Source: JBBSQE01 sp038258095 (lineage in GTDB: Bacteria; Actinomycetota; Thermoleophilia; Solirubrobacterales; 70-9). From it: a stretch of DNA of 18,387 nucleotides. A program made the translations under genes and the position numbers. Below, in pieces: positions 1-8,481 of this stretch. The stretch is from positions 1 through 18,387 of the forward strand of contig JBBSQE010000033.1 in assembly GCA_038258095.1 (NCBI GenBank), in the 5' to 3' direction. The notes beneath the pieces are model-generated. The model was not told the DNA's origin and ran no database searches. It was given only the letters and a program-made list of their open reading frames with translations. Every line of letters starts with the position of its first letter. Position 1 is the first letter of the stretch.

Positions 1-909
1 CCGGGTCTGGAGGGTCGTGAAGGCGACCAGGGTGCCGAGGGAGATCGCACTCCCCGACCCGCCATCGCTGAGCCCAGCGAACAGATAGACGAGCGCCGGC
101 ATCGCCGCGAAGGCGATCTGGATCGTTGCCATGCGCCACCGGCCGGCCATGCGCGAGCGGACCTCGAGGTCGGCTAGCTCCGAGGACTCCGCCTCGAAGC
201 GCGTGGCCAGCTCTCCCGAGCGGCCCATCGTCTTGCCGAGCAGGATGCCCGACACCGACAGGGATTCCTCGATCAGCGCCGAGATGTCGGCGAGGCGGCT
301 CTGTCGCACGGCGGTGATGCGGCGGCGCTCGGCACCGACGCGGCGGGTCATCCAGACGAAGAACGGAAGCAGGCCGAGCGCGAAGACGGCCAGTCGCCAG
401 TCGAGCAGGAACATCGCGGTGGTTGCCGCGATGACGGTGGTCACGTTGGAGACGATCGACGTCGCGGTGCTGGTGACGACGCCCTGCACCCCGCCGATGT
501 CGTTGGCGATCCGCGACTGGATTTCACCCGTGCGGGTGCGGGTGAAGAAGGAGAGCGAGAGCTGCTGGAGGTGGCGGTAGACGCGAGAGCGCAGATCGTG
601 CATCACCCGCTGGCCCACGGTGTTCGAGATCAGCGTCTGGGCGACGCCGAGGGCGCCGGTCGCGATCGCGACCCCGACCATCCCGGCGACGAGCGCGGCG
701 AGCAAGCCGTCGTCGTGGTTCGGGATGGCGTCGTCGAGGACCGCGCGCAGGAGGAAGGGCGACACCATCCCCAGCCCGGCGGAGATGACGATCAGGATCA
801 GAACCGCGACGAGGCGCCCGCGATACGGGCGGAAGAGCGAGAGGAGACGGCCGCGGTCGAGCTTGGGACTCGGAGTGTCGGCGGCATCGCCTCCGAGCTC
901 CGCGCTCAA
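1..909 (-). CDS. ABC exporter transmembrane subunit (partial, N-terminal part)
   Basis: This is the N-terminal 303 residues of an ABC-type exporter (MsbA/ABCB type); the rest lies beyond the left edge, so the ATP-binding domain is not visible. The protein opens with a short polar leader, then FRPYRGRLV and a hydrophobic segment ending in SPFLLRAVLDDAIP. Next come the typical first intracellular coupling region (VMHDLRSRVYRHLQQLSLSF, then the TGEIQSRIANDI stretch) and further membrane segments, which match the ABC transmembrane type 1 fold. No ATG fits; I chose the TTG at 909-907, which overlaps the marR stop in a TTGA junction. An in-frame CTG lies just upstream of it. The overlap implies translational coupling with the MarR regulator, a common arrangement for drug or lipid exporters controlled by MarR proteins. 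Substrate unknown. Absence of ABC signature motifs is due only to truncation. Confidence 0.9.
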   Translation of the reverse strand, partial: MSAELGGDAADTPSPKLDRGRLLSLFRPYRGRLVAVLILIVISAGLGMVSPFLLRAVLDDAIPNHDDGLLAALVAGMVGVAIATGALGVAQTLISNTVGQRVMHDLRSRVYRHLQQLSLSFFTRTRTGEIQSRIANDIGGVQGVVTSTATSIVSNVTTVIAATTAMFLLDWRLAVFALGLLPFFVWMTRRVGAERRRITAVRQSRLADISALIEESLSVSGILLGKTMGRSGELATRFEAESSELADLEVRSRMAGRWRMATIQIAFAAMPALVYLFAGLSDGGSGSAISLGTLVAFTTLQTR

Positions 910-1388
910 CAGTGACCGCCCTTGCCCGCCCCGCCGCAGGAATGCGACGCGATCCTGGCCAGCAGGCCCTGGAGCTGCTCGCGCTCCGGCGCCGAAAGCG
1001 GTTCCAGCATCTCGTTCTCGGACTCGAGCGCAGCACGCTCGGCAAGACGCAGGCGCTTCAGGCCCTTCGGCGTGAGCTGCACCAGGTGACGGCGGCGGTC
1101 GGCCGGGTCCTGCCCGCGGACGAGCGTCCCGGCGCCCTCCATCCCATCGAGGAGCGCGACGAGGTTGCTCGGATCGACGCGAAGCGCCTCACCGAGCTGC
1201 TGCTGGGAGAGCGGGCCGGCCTCGCTGAGGAAGTGAAGGAGCGCGAACTCGTGTGTGCGCATCTCCATGGCCGAGAACGCCCGCTTCAGGCGGTAGCGCG
1301 AAACCCGTGCCAGTCGAACCAAGAGCACCGCGCAGCCCGCTCCCTGGACGCTCGGAGCGTCAGCTGCGGTTGTCGGCTGGTGACTCAC
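906..1388 (-). CDS. MarR-family transcriptional regulator
   Basis: A 160-residue winged-helix regulator. Residues about 45-80 hold the helix-turn-helix (HEFALLHFLSEAGPLSQQQLGEAL, then VDPSNLVALLDGME), followed by the wing DPADRRRHLVQLTPKG near 94-109, which is the MarR signature. The open frame extends upstream to 1487, but that extension crosses the promoter and operator. The GTG at 1388 (MSHQPTT...) gives a normal MarR length and is preferred, although no strong Shine-Dalgarno precedes it. The C-terminus is a short His/Cys-rich tail (H149, C151, H159, C160), a possible metal or redox contact; that is inference. It overlaps the ABC exporter start by 3 bases, so the two form an operon. A large inverted repeat directly upstream is a likely autoregulatory operator. 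Confidence 0.92.
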   Translation of the reverse strand: MSHQPTTAADAPSVQGAGCAVLLVRLARVSRYRLKRAFSAMEMRTHEFALLHFLSEAGPLSQQQLGEALRVDPSNLVALLDGMEGAGTLVRGQDPADRRRHLVQLTPKGLKRLRLAERAALESENEMLEPLSAPEREQLQGLLARIASHSCGGAGKGGHC

Positions 1389-1407
1389 AGGGAGCCACGG
1401 TACCCGA

Positions 1408-1437
1408 TAACTATGGTTTTTGCAAATGATTTGTAAA
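1408..1437 (-). promoter_or_regulatory. Candidate promoter of the marR-ABC operon
   Basis: On the minus strand a -35 TTTACA (1437-1432) and a -10 TAGTTA (1413-1408) are separated by 18 bases. The predicted transcription start leaves only a short leader before the GTG at 1388. The -35 and most of the spacer lie inside the 1413-1443 inverted repeat, so a repressor bound there would block RNA polymerase. This is a sequence match only. Confidence 0.6.
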
Positions 1438-1443
1438 CACCAT
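1413..1443. promoter_or_regulatory. 31-bp inverted repeat, candidate MarR operator
   Basis: The arms are 15 bases each (1413-1427 and 1429-1443) around a single central G at 1428. Thirteen of 15 positions pair; the core TTTGCAAAT / ATTTGTAAA pairs at 8 of 9. The AT-rich core is unusual in this GC-rich sequence. The site lies between the divergent marR and lon genes and overlaps the -35 elements of both candidate promoters. MarR dimers bind such palindromes next to their own genes, so autoregulation of marR-ABC is the simplest reading. Control of lon by the same site is inferred from position. Confidence 0.75.
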
Positions 1444-1459
1444 GATTGGTTGTTACCCT
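1431..1459 (+). promoter_or_regulatory. Candidate lon promoter
   Basis: A -35 TTGTAA (1431-1436), a 17-base spacer and a -10 TACCCT (1454-1459) precede lon. The predicted start near 1466 would give a leader of roughly 35 bases that carries a GAGG ribosome-binding site at 1490-1493. The -35 lies in the right arm of the marR palindrome. No HrcA (CIRCE) or HspR-like repeat was noticed in this leader. Confidence 0.55.
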
Positions 1460-1501
1460 GCTCGAAGCGATTCTTCTCCCAACCCAAGTGAGGCAGCTCG
1501 A

Positions 1502-3832
<2,331 letters not shown>

Positions 3833-3841
3833 CCGGAACAG

Positions 3842-3868
3842 GGGGTGGCTGCCAACCGGCGCCACCCC
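3842..3868 (+). terminator. Hairpin between lon and the antiporter
   Basis: An 8-bp perfect stem (GGGGTGGC at 3842-3849 with GCCACCCC at 3861-3868) is extended by a further GCC/GGC stem after one bulged T, closing on an AACC loop. It starts ten bases after the lon stop. No T-run follows, so it is either a non-canonical terminator, an RNA-stabilising hairpin, or a structure upstream of the antiporter's GTG. Confidence 0.5.
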
Positions 3869-3882
3869 GATACTGGGCACAG

Positions 3883-5466
3883 GTGGACATCGAGCTGACA
3901 CTTGCAGGGATCCTCGCGGCGGTCGTCGCGCTGCTGATCCTAGCCCAGTTCGTGCAGACGCCATATCCCGTGTTGCTGGTTGTCGGCGGCGTCGGGATCA
4001 GCCTCATACCCGGAGTCGAGACGGTCCAGCTCGAGCCGGATCTGGTCCTTCTGATCATCCTTCCGCCGCTCCTCTACTCGGCCTCGTTCTTCACGCCGCT
4101 GCGAGAGCTTCGGCGCAACGTGGTGCCGATCGGATTCCTCGCATTCGGTCTCGTCCTGGCGACCATGCTGATCGTCGCCGTTGTCGCCCGCGAGGTACTC
4201 GACTTCGGCTGGCCCTCGGCGTTCGTTCTCGGCGCGATCGTCTCCCCCACCGATCCCGTCGCCGCCACTTCGATCGCCCGCCGGCTCGGCGTCCCGCAGC
4301 GTGTCGTGACGATCGTCGAGGGTGAGTCACTGATCAACGACGCCACCGCGCTCGTGGCCTACAAGTTCGCGGTCGCCGCCGTCGTCACGGGGAGCTTCAG
4401 CCTCGCTCACGTCACCGGGGACTTCTTCCTCAACGCTCTCGGCGGGGTAGCGATCGGCGTCGCCGTCGGGGCCGTGGTGGCGGCGGTTCGCCGGCGCCTC
4501 GACAATCCACCGGTCGAGGTGACGATCGCCCTCTTCACCGCCTACTTCGCCTACCTGCCGGCGGAGGCGATCGGAGTCTCCGGCGTTCTCGCCGCCGTAA
4601 CGGTCGGCATCTACATGGGTCGCCTCACCTCGGTCCTGACCTCGCCGACGACGCGGATCCAGGGAGACGCGGTCTGGGAGATCGTCGTCTTCCTCCTCAA
4701 CTCGGCGCTGTTCGTGCTCGTCGGGCTACAACTTCCAGACGTGGTGACCGGGATCGACGGGATCGGAACAGCGGAGCTGATCCGGGACGGAGCCCTGATC
4801 GCCGCGGTCGTGATGATCACGCGGATCCTCTGGGTCTTTCCCCTCACCTACCTGCCCCGCGTCCTTCCCTTCGTCAAGCGGGAGGTGGTGTCCGGGGCGA
4901 CATGGAAGGGGACCACGCTGGTCGCCTGGAACGGGATGCGCGGCGCGGTCTCACTGGCAGCCGCGCTGGCCCTGCCGCTGAGTACGGATGCCGGATCCTT
5001 CGATCACCGCGAGCTGATCATCTTCCTGACCTTCTCGGTCATCCTCGGGACCCTGCTGATCCAGGGTCTGACGCTGCCGCCTCTGATCCGGGGACTCGAC
5101 ATCGATGACGATGACAAGACCCGGCGGCGGGAGGAGAACAAGGCCCGGTTGCGGGCAGCAGAGGCGGCCCTGGAGCGGATCGAGGAGCTGGTCGACGAGG
5201 ACTGGGTCCACGACGACACCGCGGAGCGCCTCAAGGGCACCTACGGCTACCGGCAGCGCCGCTTCGGTGCCCGCTTCGACGAATCAGACGAAGACCCGGC
5301 CGAGTACGAGGAACGCTCGGAGAACTATCAGCGGCTCACGCGCGAGCTGATCGAGGCCCAGCGGAGCAGCCTTCTGGCGCTCCACTCCGACGGCAGGATC
5401 GACGACGACATCCTTCGGCGGATCCAGCGCGAGCTCGACCTCGAGGACTCGCGCCTCGAGTTCTGA
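3883..5466 (+). CDS. Na+/H+ antiporter, CPA1 (NhaP/NHE-like) family
   Basis: A 527-residue cation/proton antiporter of the inner membrane, expected to exchange Na+ (or K+) for H+ in pH and salt homeostasis. The first roughly 410 residues form a bundle of about 12 membrane helices. CPA1 hallmarks are present: SPTDPVA with T123-D124-P125, and GESLINDATA with the N152-D153 ion-binding pair. WNGMRGAVSLA near residue 350 is another family motif. After the last helix comes a charged cytoplasmic tail of about 115 residues (from DIDDDDKTRRREENKARL onward), predicted helical and possibly regulatory. The start is the GTG at 3883; the preceding Shine-Dalgarno is weak. It sits 50 bases after lon and 12 bases before the aminotransferase. 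Ion selectivity cannot be read from sequence. Confidence 0.95.
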   Translation: MDIELTLAGILAAVVALLILAQFVQTPYPVLLVVGGVGISLIPGVETVQLEPDLVLLIILPPLLYSASFFTPLRELRRNVVPIGFLAFGLVLATMLIVAVVAREVLDFGWPSAFVLGAIVSPTDPVAATSIARRLGVPQRVVTIVEGESLINDATALVAYKFAVAAVVTGSFSLAHVTGDFFLNALGGVAIGVAVGAVVAAVRRRLDNPPVEVTIALFTAYFAYLPAEAIGVSGVLAAVTVGIYMGRLTSVLTSPTTRIQGDAVWEIVVFLLNSALFVLVGLQLPDVVTGIDGIGTAELIRDGALIAAVVMITRILWVFPLTYLPRVLPFVKREVVSGATWKGTTLVAWNGMRGAVSLAAALALPLSTDAGSFDHRELIIFLTFSVILGTLLIQGLTLPPLIRGLDIDDDDKTRRREENKARLRAAEAALERIEELVDEDWVHDDTAERLKGTYGYRQRRFGARFDESDEDPAEYEERSENYQRLTRELIEAQRSSLLALHSDGRIDDDILRRIQRELDLEDSRLEF

Positions 5467-5478
5467 GATCGTTCGGTG

Positions 5479-6591
5479 ATGCGCTACCGCCGGATGCCGA
5501 TCGAGATCGAGTCGCCGGAGGAGCTCGGGTACGACTTGATTCAGAACAACCTCTCCGAGAGCTCGTTCTCCGACATGCGGCTCTCCGATCACGGGATAGA
5601 CGGCGACGTAGCGGGCCTTCTGCTCCAGTACGGAGATCACCTCGGCTCGCCCCGCCTCCGCGAGCAGGTCGCCGACGATTCAGAGGCTCTCGACCCGGGT
5701 GACGTGATCGTCACAGCAGGCGCGGCCGCCGCGCTCTTCTGTGTCTCAACCGCGCTACTTGCCCCGGGCGACCACGCGCTGATCGCGAGTCCCAACTACG
5801 CGACTAACCTGGAGACGCCGCGCGCCCTCGGCGCCGACGTCGAGCTCCTCGACCTGCGCTTCGAGGACGGCTGGGAGCTGGATGTCGAGCGGCTCGCGGC
5901 GGCACTCCGTCCGGAGACGAAGCTGGTCAGCCTCACCTATCCGCACAACCCGACCGGAGCGATGATCGACCGGGGGACGGTCGAGCGCGTCATCGAGATC
6001 GTCGAGGCCCACCCATCGGCCAGGTTGCTCGTCGACGAGACATATCGCGAGCTGGCCTACGGCGAGCCGCTGCCGATGGCCGCCGGGCTCTCGGAGAGTG
6101 CGCTGAGCGTGTCGTCGATGTCGAAGACCTACGGGCTTCCGGGCCTGCGGATCGGCTGGACGGCGTGCCGGGACTCCGAGCTCGCCGAGACGCTGCTCGC
6201 CGCGAAGGAACAGATCCTCATCTGCGGCTCGACGATCGACGAGGAGATGGCTGCCCGGGTGCTCGAGGCGCGAAGGCGGATCCTGCCGGGGATCCGCGAG
6301 AAGATCGATCGCCACCTGGAGATCGTGCGCGCCTGGCTGGCCGACCAGGACGTCTTCGAGTGGGTGGAGCCCGGCGCCGGAGTCGTCGGAATGCCGCAGT
6401 TTCACTCGGGGTTCGACGTCGACATCGACCGCTTCTACCGCGACCTGCTGGCCGAGCACGGGACCTATGTGGGGCCCGGGCACTGGTTCGACCAGGACCG
6501 GCGCTCGTTTCGGCTCGGCTTCGCGTGGCCAGAGACGGATGAGCTCGAGCGCGGTCTGGCCGGGCTGTCAGCCGCCGCGCGCGGCGGCTGA
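5479..6591 (+). CDS. PLP-dependent aminotransferase, class I/II
   Basis: A 370-residue fold-type I PLP enzyme. Visible motifs are YPHNPTG (N157-P158-T159-G160), LVDETY with the PLP-pyridine Asp D186 and Y189, and SSMSKTYGLPGLRIGW with the Schiff-base lysine K216 and a phosphate-contacting Arg. A C-terminal FRLGFAW carries the substrate-carboxylate arginine. The protein is complete and of usual length. The GTG at 5476 directly precedes the ATG at 5479, and another in-frame ATG lies at 5494. No clear ribosome site decides between them, so the exact start is uncertain. The gene begins 12 bases after the antiporter stop, which suggests co-transcription, though no functional link is obvious. The amino donor and acceptor cannot be assigned. 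The last codons and stop form a perfect 24-bp palindrome. Confidence 0.93.
   Translation: MRYRRMPIEIESPEELGYDLIQNNLSESSFSDMRLSDHGIDGDVAGLLLQYGDHLGSPRLREQVADDSEALDPGDVIVTAGAAAALFCVSTALLAPGDHALIASPNYATNLETPRALGADVELLDLRFEDGWELDVERLAAALRPETKLVSLTYPHNPTGAMIDRGTVERVIEIVEAHPSARLLVDETYRELAYGEPLPMAAGLSESALSVSSMSKTYGLPGLRIGWTACRDSELAETLLAAKEQILICGSTIDEEMAARVLEARRRILPGIREKIDRHLEIVRAWLADQDVFEWVEPGAGVVGMPQFHSGFDVDIDRFYRDLLAEHGTYVGPGHWFDQDRRSFRLGFAWPETDELERGLAGLSAAARGG
6568..6591. repeat. 24-bp perfect palindrome over the aminotransferase stop codon
   Basis: Positions 6568-6579 are exactly the reverse complement of 6580-6591: TCAGCCGCCGCG followed by CGCGGCGGCTGA. It encodes the C-terminal SAAARGG and contains the TGA stop. 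As RNA it would fold into a 10-bp GC stem with a GCGC loop. It sits between convergent genes, so it may act as a bidirectional terminator without a T-tract. Confidence 0.55.
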
Positions 6592-6657
6592 GAACTTGCC
6601 GGGTCGAGCCGGGGCGCTTCAGCTCTCTTCGAGCGCGGGCACGGTCGACGCACTATC

Positions 6658-7455
6658 TCAGCCGACGACCGCAAGGAGGTATTCCGGGCGAGCCCTGAAG
6701 GTGCCGTCGTCGGCTTCGTTGTGCTGCTCGTACAGGGCATGGAGATCCGCCCTCGCCTCCGACCAGCGCTCTCCGAGCGCCTGCTTGGCGAGAACCATCG
6801 GTCCGAGCACGGTCTCCATGTAGTCGAGCCAGGAGTCGACCGACTCGGCTCGGGCGCTGTCCTCCGCGACGCGCTTTTCGCAGCGGATCGAGTCGGCGTC
6901 GGCGAAAAGCTGGCGGACGTGGTCCTCGTCGCCCCAGAGAATCGGCGGCCTGAACCCCTCCGGCGGCGGCGGCATGTGCTTCCCGAGAGCACCGAACATC
7001 TGGCCGTTCAAACCTTCCGGGGTCCATGCGGTGACGGCGAGCACGCCGTCGGGGCGCCGCACGCGCAGCAACTCCGCCGCGGCGGCCTCCTGGTCGGGAG
7101 CGAACATCGCGCCGAAGACGGAGACGACACGGTCGAAGTTCGCGTCCGGGTACGGAAGCCGTTCCGCGTCGCCTTCCTCGAAAGTGATGTCGAGCCCTTC
7201 GGCTGCCGCCCGCTCACGCGCCGCCACGAGAAGGTCCGGCGTGAGGTCGAGGCCGGTGACCTTGGCCCCGGCCCGGGCGGCGGCAAGAGCCGCGTTGCCG
7301 GACCCGGTCGCCACGTCGAGGAAGTCCTGTCCGGAAACGGCACCCACCTCGTCGACGACCCCCTGCGACACGTCCTCGATCGTCTTGGCCAGGTCCGGGT
7401 AGTCCCCGAGGGCCCAGACCGGCGGCGGTCCGCCGTCTCCCTCGCCCGCGCTCAC
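6658..7455 (-). CDS. Class I SAM-dependent methyltransferase (UbiE-like)
   Basis: A 265-residue Rossmann methyltransferase. Motif I FLDVATGSGNA lies at 45-55 with the acidic ribose-binding D70 in VTGLDLTP. Motif II/III sequence follows (EEGDAERLPYPDANFDRVVSVFGAMFAPD), then the post-motif ELLRVRRPDGVLAVTAWTPEG. This layout is typical of UbiE/Methyltransf_11-like enzymes acting on small molecules; the substrate is unknown. The frame is open further upstream (to 7671), but that part does not resemble the family. The GTG at 7455 gives the expected VWALGDYPDLAKTI N-terminus and overlaps the stop of a 33-codon ORF (GTGA junction), implying translational coupling. Convergent with the aminotransferase. 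Confidence 0.9.
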   Translation of the reverse strand: MSAGEGDGGPPPVWALGDYPDLAKTIEDVSQGVVDEVGAVSGQDFLDVATGSGNAALAAARAGAKVTGLDLTPDLLVAARERAAAEGLDITFEEGDAERLPYPDANFDRVVSVFGAMFAPDQEAAAAELLRVRRPDGVLAVTAWTPEGLNGQMFGALGKHMPPPPEGFRPPILWGDEDHVRQLFADADSIRCEKRVAEDSARAESVDSWLDYMETVLGPMVLAKQALGERWSEARADLHALYEQHNEADDGTFRARPEYLLAVVG

Positions 7456-7553
7456 TCGGCGACCCGCAGGTGGGAGCGCCGATTGGGATCCAGTGCCTCG
7501 AGCGCCTCGAAGACCGCAGCCTCCAGCCGCTGGAGGGTGGGGATCGCTGGCAT
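7452..7553 (-). CDS. 33-residue small ORF coupled to the methyltransferase
   Basis: An ATG at 7553 opens a 33-residue frame (MPAIPTLQRLEAAVFEAL, then EALDPNRRSHLRVAE). Its TGA overlaps the methyltransferase GTG by four bases. A good promoter match places the transcription start at or next to this ATG, so it would be the first codon of a leaderless mRNA. The first half looks like an amphipathic helix. I do not recognise a family. It could be a genuine small protein, a translated leader that delivers ribosomes to the methyltransferase, or an N-terminal piece separated by a frameshift. Confidence 0.5.
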   Translation of the reverse strand: MPAIPTLQRLEAAVFEALEALDPNRRSHLRVAE

Positions 7554-7559
7554 GGCGCC

Positions 7560-7589
7560 AGTGTATTCCGAGGGCGCCGACAAGTTCAA
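7560..7589 (-). promoter_or_regulatory. Candidate leaderless promoter for the methyltransferase operon
   Basis: On the minus strand a -35 TTGAAC (7589-7584), an 18-base spacer and a -10 TACACT (7565-7560) are followed by six bases and then ATG at 7553. The predicted start point therefore falls on the ATG itself. This supports translation from 7553 and a leaderless transcript. Confidence 0.6.
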
Positions 7590-7720
7590 CACCCCTCCTC
7601 TGGCCGACACTCCGATGCCACCATCTGGCTCGTCCCTTTGTGGCCCTGTCGGGCACGGGCCTCGCGGCCACACGCGGCCGCGGCGAGCTGAACGGAGGTC
7701 GAGCCCGGGCGGTGGGCTAC

Positions 7721-8365
7721 TCAGCGGATGATCAGATTCGTCCCGATCGGCATGAGCGGCCACAGGCGCCGCAGTGCGCGATTTCGGACCCGGATGCAAC
7801 CGTGGGATGGACGCCCGGGTATCAACCCGGGCTCATCGGTGCCGTGGACTCCGATGACTCCGCCGCCCGGCCAATCGGTGAGGACGGAATAGTCGCTGGT
7901 TCCGAACGCCATCGGGCCATAGGGCCCGCCGCCATCATGGGTCCTGAACTTTTCACGGATCCAGAATCGTCCCGCCGGCGTCGGAGTGCTCGCCTTACCC
8001 ACGCCGACAGGCGCCGTCCACACCCTGCGGCCGTTCTTGAAGAGTGTCGCCCGCGCCTTCGCGCGATGAACGACCAACAGGGTTCGAACCGGGTACAGCG
8101 GTCCGAGGGCCGCCCGGCGAACCCAACCTGAGCGTCCATTGGGCCGCATCGGAATCCGGATGCGCAGCCATTCGGCGCCGCTAGGTTCCTGCCAGCTTGC
8201 GAGCACCGGGTAGACCTCCGGGAACCCGTCCTCCGTGTTGAACCTGGCCGGGATGCTGGTCGGCGCCGCAGCTCTTGGATTGGCTCGAGTGCTGACGGGC
8301 TTCGAGCCGGTCCGGTCGCGGTCCCGCGCACAGCCCGCGAGGGCGGACGCGTCGCGTTGAGGGAA
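7721..8365 (-). CDS. L,D-transpeptidase (YkuD/ErfK type) lacking its own start and signal peptide
   Basis: L,D-transpeptidases crosslink peptidoglycan stem peptides outside the membrane. The C-terminal YkuD domain is intact: it includes VGKASTPTPAGRF, HGT near its C-terminal third, and the catalytic SHGCIRVRN. An SH3-like segment precedes it (EWLRIRIPMRPNGRSGWV). The N-terminus is abnormal. The frame runs straight into the tRNA-Pro gene; between the tRNA end and the SH3-like region there is no ATG, GTG or TTG until a GTG at 8206, which would cut into that region. The only upstream starts (for example GTG at 8434) lie inside the tRNA. A lipobox-like ALAGC sits about ten codons after the tRNA, but no hydrophobic segment precedes it. 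The gene may be a 5'-truncated remnant, or it may be translated from 8206 as a cytosolic protein. Confidence 0.8.
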   Translation of the reverse strand, partial: FPQRDASALAGCARDRDRTGSKPVSTRANPRAAAPTSIPARFNTEDGFPEVYPVLASWQEPSGAEWLRIRIPMRPNGRSGWVRRAALGPLYPVRTLLVVHRAKARATLFKNGRRVWTAPVGVGKASTPTPAGRFWIREKFRTHDGGGPYGPMAFGTSDYSVLTDWPGGGVIGVHGTDEPGLIPGRPSHGCIRVRNRALRRLWPLMPIGTNLIIR

Positions 8366-8366
8366 A

Positions 8367-8440
8367 TCGGGGCGACTGGATTTGAACCAGCGGCCTTCCC
8401 GACCCAAACGGGATGCGCTACCAGGCTGCGCCACGCCCCG
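8367..8440 (-). tRNA. tRNA-Pro (anticodon UGG)
   Basis: The 74-nt cloverleaf folds completely. The acceptor stem CGGGGCG/CGCCCCG has 7 bp and discriminator A. The D stem is GCGC/GCGC. The anticodon stem TCCCG/CGGGA closes the loop TTTGGGT with anticodon TGG (8406-8404). The T stem GCTGG/CCAGT has one G-T pair around TTCAAAT. The 3' CCA is not encoded (the next bases are TTT). It reads UGG-family proline codons. It is a single tRNA between two damaged protein genes. Confidence 0.96.
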
Positions 8441-8450
8441 AGATGTGGTG

Positions 8451-8481
8451 ATTCTAGCCTCGGGGCCTCACCTCAGACCAA
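8451..8481 (-). promoter_or_regulatory. Candidate tRNA-Pro promoter
   Basis: On the minus strand a -10 TAGAAT (8456-8451) lies ten bases before the mature tRNA 5' end, with TTGGTC (8481-8476) as a possible -35 at a 19-base spacing. The TAG of this -10 is also the stop codon that ends the second frame of the broken upstream gene, so that gene runs right into the tRNA's promoter. Confidence 0.55.

Noticed and set aside
524..1045. A 173-codon minus-strand frame overlapping the marR and ABC genes
   Set aside because: Arg-rich alternate frame; the ABC and MarR frames in the same place carry clear family motifs.
1442..1501. Upstream in-frame ATG for lon
   Set aside because: It falls within the palindrome and upstream of the predicted transcription start; the ATG at 1502 has a proper ribosome-binding site.
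8367..8440. Possible att site: search for a second copy of the tRNA 3' end within the window
   Set aside because: I saw no second copy of the T-arm and acceptor sequence and no integrase gene here, so no integrated element can be claimed from this window alone.
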